Shown one piece after another: positions 60,091-64,000 of a stretch of 64,000 nt of DNA. The notes beneath the pieces were generated by a model. The model searched no databases. It saw only the letters and a program-made list of their open reading frames with translations, and had not been told where the DNA came from. Origin of the DNA: Cellulomonas marina (lineage in GTDB: Bacteria > Actinomycetota > Actinomycetes > Actinomycetales > Cellulomonadaceae); assembly GCF_900111925.1 (NCBI RefSeq), contig NZ_FOKA01000006.1, positions 124,001-188,000 of the forward strand. The letters run 5' to 3'. Within the stretch, counting starts at the first letter, position 1. Every line of letters starts with the position of its first letter. The translations under genes were made by a program, and so were the position numbers.

Positions 60091-60798
60091 ATGGGACAGG
60101 GCGGGGGCACGCCACCGCCCGACGACGTCGAGTCCAGCGCCATCCGCGCGGCGGCCGAGCGCGGGTCCATCCTGCGGTACGACGACGGAGCCGCCCTGGG
60201 GGCGCGGCTCGAGCAGGAGGCGGCCGGCGCGCGCCGCATCTGGAGCGCGCTGCCCGGCGGCCACTACGACGTGGGCACGCTGCGCTCCTCGTGGGACGAG
60301 GACGTCGCCCTCATCCGTGCAGGCCGCGGGGGGCCCGTCATCTACCAGGCGGACTCGGTGCGGCGGCCCGAGGTGCTGCGCTACCTCACCGAGTTCGCCG
60401 CCGCCGGCGCCCAGGTCCGCGTCGCGGTGCGCGTGCCGCACCGCATCATCCTGTTCGACCGGCGCACCGTCGCCGTCGCGGTCGCCCCGGACACCCTCGA
60501 GCCGCCCTACCTCGTCTCGACCGAGCCGGCCGTGGTGCACAGCTTCTTCCAGCAGTTCGTCACGATGTGGCGGTCGGCCCAGCGCGTCGGCACCGGGCCC
60601 GAGGACCTGCTCGCCGAGTCCACCGTGCGGGAGATCCTCGACATCATGGCGGCGGGCGTCACGGACGAGGTGGCCGCCAAGCAGCTCGGGCTCTCGACGC
60701 GGACCATCCGGCGGCGGATGGCGGCCGTCATGACGATGCTCGGCGCCCGGTCCCGGTTCGAGGCGGGGGTCAAGGCCGTGCGCAGCGGCTGGCTCTGA
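60091..60798 (+). CDS. LuxR-type regulator with phospholipase D-like N-terminal domain
   Basis: A 235-residue DNA-binding protein. Residues about 30-165 resemble the catalytically dead phospholipase D-like (TrmB-type) sensory domain that actinobacterial regulators of this group carry (ARRIWSALPGGHYDVGTLRSSWDEDVALIRAGRGGPVIYQ, VRVAVRVPHRIILFDRRTVAVAV); no HKD catalytic motif is present. Residues about 170-232 form the LuxR helix-turn-helix (ILDIMAAGVTDEVAAKQLGLSTRTIRRRMAAVMTMLGARSRFEAGVKA). It ends 50 bases from the end of a convergent gene for a tiny secreted peptide, which may be its signal or target. ATG 60091 follows GGGGCCGGGC. Confidence 0.87.
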   Translation: MGQGGGTPPPDDVESSAIRAAAERGSILRYDDGAALGARLEQEAAGARRIWSALPGGHYDVGTLRSSWDEDVALIRAGRGGPVIYQADSVRRPEVLRYLTEFAAAGAQVRVAVRVPHRIILFDRRTVAVAVAPDTLEPPYLVSTEPAVVHSFFQQFVTMWRSAQRVGTGPEDLLAESTVREILDIMAAGVTDEVAAKQLGLSTRTIRRRMAAVMTMLGARSRFEAGVKAVRSGWL

Positions 60799-60848
60799 CC
60801 TCGCCCGTCGCGAACCCCTCGGTGACGCCCGGGTGACCCTCAGTGGCC

Positions 60849-61076
60849 CTAGCCACCGCCGACGCAGAGGATGCAGCTCGTCGTGGCGCCGGCCGTCGTG
60901 GTGCCGGCGTCGGCGCTCGCGGCCGTCGCCCCCGCCCCGAGGGCGGGGACGGCCAGCAGCCCGACGAGCAGCGCGCGCGCAGCGAGCCGGCCACGGTGCC
61001 GGGAGGTCGGGGCGGTCGGCACCGCGGCGGTCACGGTGGTGGTGGTGGCGGTCGAGGCGGACGTCGAGGTGCGCAT
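60849..61076 (-). CDS. Tiny secreted peptide precursor ending in a Cys-x-x-Cys motif
   Basis: A 75-residue precursor. The N-terminus is Ser/Thr-rich and then basic (SRHRGRLAAR), leading to a Sec-type hydrophobic core ALLVGLLAVPALGAGATAASA. Signal peptidase should cut after ASA, releasing a mature peptide of only 20 residues, Thr/Ala/Gly-rich and ending CILCVGGG. The two Cys could form a four-residue disulfide loop. GGAGGG lies 4 bases before ATG 61076 and the codon bias is coding-like. It is convergent with a LuxR-type regulator. No modification or export enzymes are adjacent. A peptide signal or small antimicrobial are the plausible roles; I do not recognise a family. Confidence 0.7.
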   Translation of the reverse strand: MRTSTSASTATTTTVTAAVPTAPTSRHRGRLAARALLVGLLAVPALGAGATAASADAGTTTAGATTSCILCVGGG

Positions 61077-61232
61077 GGTGCCCTCCGGTCGGGTGCGGTG
61101 CGTCGCGGGTGCCGGTGCCGACGGGACCGGTCAGGGCGATGGTGCGCACGCTCCCGGCCGCGTGGCACCGCCGGTGTCCGCTACCGGACGCCCGCGTTGT
61201 CGGCGGCCCTGTGGCGCGCGAGGGTGCTGCCC

Positions 61233-61448
61233 ATGCCGCATCCCGCCGCACGCCCGGCTCGTGCACGGCGCAGCCCCGCCCGGCCGGCCGCCACCGGCCC
61301 GGGCCCTGCCGGGTGCGGGGGCGCCGACGACCCGCAGGACGTCGCCGTCGCGGCGCTGCCCGTGGAGGACACGGACGTCGTCCTCGGCATCCTGCGGCGG
61401 ATGCAGGAGGCGCAGGACCTGGCCGTCGTGCGGGTGTCCCCGCTCTGA
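61233..61448 (+). CDS. Hypothetical 71-residue protein
   Basis: Possible small gene. The N-terminal half is basic and Ala/Pro-rich, the C-terminal half is better ordered: DDPQDVAVAALPVEDTDVVLGILRRMQEAQDLAVVRVSPL. GAGGG lies about 8 bases before ATG 61233. It is divergent from the peptide gene (157 bases away). No recognised family; could be spurious. Confidence 0.4.
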   Translation: MPHPAARPARARRSPARPAATGPGPAGCGGADDPQDVAVAALPVEDTDVVLGILRRMQEAQDLAVVRVSPL

Positions 61449-61945
61449 CGCGCACCTGACGCGCGAACGGGCCCGTCGTCGCCTGGATCGAGTCCGTCGT
61501 GGGCGCCGGCCGCATCTGACGCGCATGGCGGCGGGCCCGCGGCACCGACGCTCGAGCCCCCTGCGACTCGTCGTCGGTGCGCGGTCCGCACCGCGCCGCA
61601 CTCTGGGTCGTGCGGGGCCGGGGCGCCAGACCCGTGGCCGGAACCGGACACGGCCGTCCGCCCGGCGGATCACCCGTGCGGGTGTGTGATGCGCGACTCC
61701 GTCGGGGGCGGGCGGTCGCGTCGCGCCTGCTCCTCGTCGTGCGCCCGCTGTCGGGGGCCGCCGCAGGGCCCCGCGGGCCGTCTCACCTCCGGGCGCTCGC
61801 GTTGACGGTCCGACACCGTTCTCCGAGACTGGACGCGCCGACGTCGCCTGCGCGCGACCGCGCGCAGCCACCGACGACGACCCCGCCCCAGCACGGTGCG
61901 CGGGTTGCGTGGGGCAGGCCGCGGGTGCGGCGCGAGGGGAGTGGC
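61449..61945. other. Long intergenic region without a convincing gene
   Basis: About 497 bases. CTGACGCGC occurs three times (61445-61453, 61456-61464, 61516-61524) near the 5' side. A candidate promoter for the next gene lies at 61802-61830. Open frames here look like GC-bias artefacts. Confidence 0.5.
61802..61830 (+). promoter_or_regulatory. Possible promoter of the 61946 gene
   Basis: TTGACG (61802-61807) and GAGACT (61825-61830) with a 17-base spacer. The -35 is good, the -10 weak; the leader would be about 110 bases. Confidence 0.35.
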
Positions 61946-62650
61946 ATGAGCACGGAGGTCCGGACCGTCGAGGCGCGGTCGCGCCAGCTGCGGTACCACC
62001 TGGACCGGCAGATCCACCGGATCGCGCGCCCCGGCCCCGTGCCCGCCTCCCGTCACCTCGAGCGCGCGCTGGTCGTGGCCCGGGCGTGCCCGCCGGGACG
62101 CGGCACGCACCTCGCGGCGGCCGGGACGGCCACCGCGCTGTTCGCCGCCGCCTTCGTGCCCGGGCTGGCCGTCGGCGGTGCGGCCGTCGTCGTCGCGCTG
62201 CTGGGCGCGGTGCTGCTGGCGCTCATGGGTGTCGTCGTCGTCGAGCTGGGCTGGCGCACGACCGTGGGGCTGCGCCTGTCGCGCCGGGCCACGCGCGCCG
62301 CGTGGCTCGCCGAGCGCGGGTGGCGTGCCGGGGACCGGATCCTCGAGCACCGGGTGCCGCGCTCCGTCCGGGCGGCCCGCCGGTCGCTGCTCATCGAGAT
62401 CGAGCGTGCGCGGGTGGCCGTCGACGGCCCCGCGGCCGTGCTGCCGGCGCCCGCCGGGGCGGACCCGGCGCGCTGGGCGTCCGTCAGCGGCGCCGAGCCC
62501 GAGGACGTGCTGGAGGGCATCCTCCTCAACGACGTGGCGCTCCTGGCCGAGGTCGCCGACCGGCTCGCGGCCTTCGAGACGTGGCCCCGGGAGCGGGCCC
62601 GTGCCGGCCGCACCGTGCAGGGGGCGTGGGAGGTCCTGCGCCGCCCCTGA
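61946..62650 (+). CDS. Hypothetical membrane protein (234 residues)
   Basis: Not recognised. A basic N-terminal 55 residues (RSRQLRYHLDRQIHRIARPGP) are followed by two close membrane helices (LAAAGTATALFAAAFVPGLAV and VVVALLGAVLLALMGVVVVEL). The C-terminal cytoplasmic domain of about 135 residues is Arg/Ala-rich and helical (SLLIEIERARVAVDGPAAVLP, EDVLEGILLNDVALLAEVADRLAAFE). ATG 61946 has AGGGGAG about 5 bases upstream. No operon partner is evident; the SHOCT gene follows after 76 bases. Confidence 0.65.
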   Translation: MSTEVRTVEARSRQLRYHLDRQIHRIARPGPVPASRHLERALVVARACPPGRGTHLAAAGTATALFAAAFVPGLAVGGAAVVVALLGAVLLALMGVVVVELGWRTTVGLRLSRRATRAAWLAERGWRAGDRILEHRVPRSVRAARRSLLIEIERARVAVDGPAAVLPAPAGADPARWASVSGAEPEDVLEGILLNDVALLAEVADRLAAFETWPRERARAGRTVQGAWEVLRRP

Positions 62651-62726
62651 CGGCGCCTGGTCGTGCGTCTGGTCGTGCGCGGCGGGCCCGGCCGGGTGAT
62701 GCTGACGCCATGGACGGTGCGGTGAC

Positions 62727-63188
62727 GTGGACGACGCGGTGAGCGGTGGTGCCCTGGCACCCGACGGGCGCGACGACGAGGGTCCCGCGGCAGGCAGCGG
62801 TCGGCGGGCGCCGCGGTCGCTCAACGACCGGGTCCTGCACTACGGCCTGACGAAGGGCATCGCCCGCGGTCTCGAGATCGGCATCGAGCGGCTGCCCGTC
62901 GACGCCACGCAGAAGGCCGCGCTGCGGGCGCGCAGCACCGGGATCGTGTCCACGCTCGCCGACACGGGCGTGGCACTCGCCAACGGCGCGATGGCGGCGC
63001 GGGCCGCCGCGACCGCCCGGACGTCCGCCGCGCAGCAGCCGGTCGTCGCCGTGCCCGCACCGACGCCGACGGGCGGCGGCAGCCTCATCGACCAGCTCGA
63101 GCGCCTCGCCGCGCTCCGGGCGCAGGGGCACCTCGACGACGAGGAGTTCGCGGCCGCCAAGCGCCGCGTGCTCGGCCACCGGTCCTGA
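62727..63188 (+). CDS. SHOCT-domain protein
   Basis: A 153-residue cytoplasmic protein with a C-terminal SHOCT (short C-terminal) domain, SLIDQLERLAALRAQGHLDDEEFAAAKRRVLG. The SHOCT domain is a helical oligomerisation module attached to many unrelated proteins. The N-terminal part is an Ala-rich helical region (RSLNDRVLHYGLTKGIARGLEIGIERL, GVALANGAMAARAAATAR) of unknown function. The start GTG 62727 has little ribosome-binding signal; GTG 62739 is an in-frame alternative. Confidence 0.75.
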   Translation: MDDAVSGGALAPDGRDDEGPAAGSGRRAPRSLNDRVLHYGLTKGIARGLEIGIERLPVDATQKAALRARSTGIVSTLADTGVALANGAMAARAAATARTSAAQQPVVAVPAPTPTGGGSLIDQLERLAALRAQGHLDDEEFAAAKRRVLGHRS

Positions 63189-63286
63189 CCTGCGCGGCCG
63201 GGCGGTGACGCGGGCTGCCACCTCAGGCGCCCCTCCCACCGCCTCCCGGCGCCGCGGCTCCTGACGCCCGGCAGTCCCGTGTCCCC

Positions 63287-64000
63287 TCAGCGGGTGGGCG
63301 TCGGGCCCGTGCCGTCCCACCAGTCCAGCACCCGCGTCCCGACGAGGGTCAGCCACGGCGACCGCTCGCCGGCGGGCACGTCGACCTCGAACCACACCCG
63401 TCCGGGCTCGCGCTCACCCTGCCGCCACGTGCCGTCGGCGCCCCGGAGCGCCCGCACGAGCGCGACGGCCTCGGCGGCCCGCGGGTCCGGCGGGGTGCCG
63501 TCGAGCAGGGACGCCGCCCGCAGGTGGTCGAGCGCGTTCAGGGCGTTGTACCGCCACCGGAACGGCCAGGCGATCGCGTCCACCCACGGCCCGACGCGCT
63601 CCCCGGTCGACAGCCGGTGCAGCAGCCGGCGCTCGAGCAGGTACTCCTCGCCGGCGTGCCGCACGGCGCGCAGCTCGTCGGACCCGCCGGTCAGCCGCTC
63701 GTGCTCCAGCAGCGCCCTGACGACGTTGAGCGTCGAGTGGAACGACGAGCGCGTCGACCCCTCGACCCACTGGCAGTTCCACCCGCCGTCGGCCAGCCGG
63801 TGCTCGACGAACCAGCGCTCGAGCCCGGACACGTCGACGCCGAGCCAGGCCCCGTTCGCGAGCGTGTACCCGTTGATGCAGCAGTCGACCTCGCCGTCCC
63901 AGTACGGCAGGTCGTCGTACTCCCACCGGCTCCCGGCCGCCAGGCGCTCGGCCGTGCCCGCCAGCGCGGCGGCGTCCAGGCCCCAGCCGCGCAGCGCGTT
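63287..64000 (-). CDS. Terpene-cyclase-like (squalene cyclase fold) protein, 5' end outside the window
   Basis: The frame is open from the right edge to the stop at 63287, giving 237 residues of the C-terminal part. It has alpha/alpha-toroid repeats of the squalene-cyclase/prenyltransferase type: LPYWDGEVDCCINGYTLANGAWLG, VEHRLADGGWNCQWVEGSTRSSFHSTLNVVRALLEHE, and FRWRYNALNALDHLRAA. GGWN-type turns resemble QW repeats. The DxDD motif of true cyclases is not in the visible part. In actinobacteria such proteins are mostly uncharacterised; an enzymatic role is uncertain. Confidence 0.8.
   Translation of the reverse strand, partial: NALRGWGLDAAALAGTAERLAAGSRWEYDDLPYWDGEVDCCINGYTLANGAWLGVDVSGLERWFVEHRLADGGWNCQWVEGSTRSSFHSTLNVVRALLEHERLTGGSDELRAVRHAGEEYLLERRLLHRLSTGERVGPWVDAIAWPFRWRYNALNALDHLRAASLLDGTPPDPRAAEAVALVRALRGADGTWRQGEREPGRVWFEVDVPAGERSPWLTLVGTRVLDWWDGTGPTPTR

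Noticed and set aside
61449..61945. Several open frames over the intergenic region
   Set aside because: Arg/Pro/Ala-rich translations, no ribosome-binding sites, no domain features.
1..64000. Mobile elements, prophage or biosynthetic cluster
   Set aside because: No transposase, integrase, phage structural or modular synthase genes were found. SARP and MFS genes alone do not make a cluster.

Overview
The window is a stretch of very GC-rich actinobacterial chromosome with strong G/C third-position bias, frequent GTG starts, 4-base stop/start overlaps and several apparently leaderless genes. Secreted plant-polysaccharide enzymes (a GH43 lipoprotein and a PL11 rhamnogalacturonan lyase), a rhamnulose-phosphate-type aldolase and several sugar and peptide importers suggest a Micrococcales plant-biomass degrader, most like Cellulomonas, Cellulosimicrobium or relatives. 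The genus is inferred, not proven. I see no rRNA, prophage, insertion sequence or CRISPR array. There is one tRNA gene, tRNA-Arg(ACG).

Layout. 1-1.5 kb: end of a sugar ABC permease, a GH43 lipoprotein, tRNA-Arg. 1.6-7.4 kb: a large SARP regulator and a frameshifted secreted repeat protein. A SARP-style array of 11-bp-spaced heptamers lies upstream of the repeat protein. 7.7-13.2 kb: a complete Opp/Dpp-type peptide importer. 13.3-15.6 kb: an autoregulated GntR/DUF1648 pair and an SDR enzyme. 15.7-20.9 kb: two c-di-GMP proteins whose upstream regions share a palindrome, with a 2-hydroxyacid dehydrogenase between them. 21-28.6 kb: an RTX-type secreted protein, an alpha/beta hydrolase, a LuxR-type LAL regulator and an SRPBCC protein. 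28.7-31.3 kb: a small membrane protein, an HNH nuclease remnant and a soluble chemoreceptor-like protein. 31.5-39 kb: a polar amino-acid importer, then a lipoprotein-HlyD-MacB-type efflux operon. 39-43.3 kb: the PL11 lyase with LacI-like operators, and an amino-acid permease. 43.4-46.5 kb: three tandem secreted mannose-lectin-fold proteins, one frameshifted. 46.7-51.1 kb: an aldo/keto reductase next to an internally deleted copy, two divergent GAF-ANTAR proteins and a third GGDEF protein. 51.2-54.4 kb: an envelope module (DUF4397 protein, class F sortase, ECF sigma factor, RskA-like anti-sigma factor). 54.6-60 kb: AIM24, an aldolase, an MFS exporter, an SDR and two small acidic proteins with the same leader. 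60-61.1 kb: a LuxR-type regulator facing a tiny secreted peptide that ends in a Cys-x-x-Cys motif. 61.2-64 kb: hypothetical genes and the end of a terpene-cyclase-like protein.

Main themes. Nutrient capture is served by four ABC systems and secreted glycosidases. Signalling is heavy: three GGDEF domains, all with an I-site, one apparently active EAL domain, GAF-ANTAR proteins, and SARP, LAL and LuxR regulators. The best candidates for something undescribed are the LuxR/mini-peptide pair near 60-61 kb and the three-gene lectin cluster near 44-46 kb, which has the size and motif layout of lectin-like bacteriocins. Two genes are broken by 1-2 base indels in otherwise intact frames; these could be real mutations or assembly errors.
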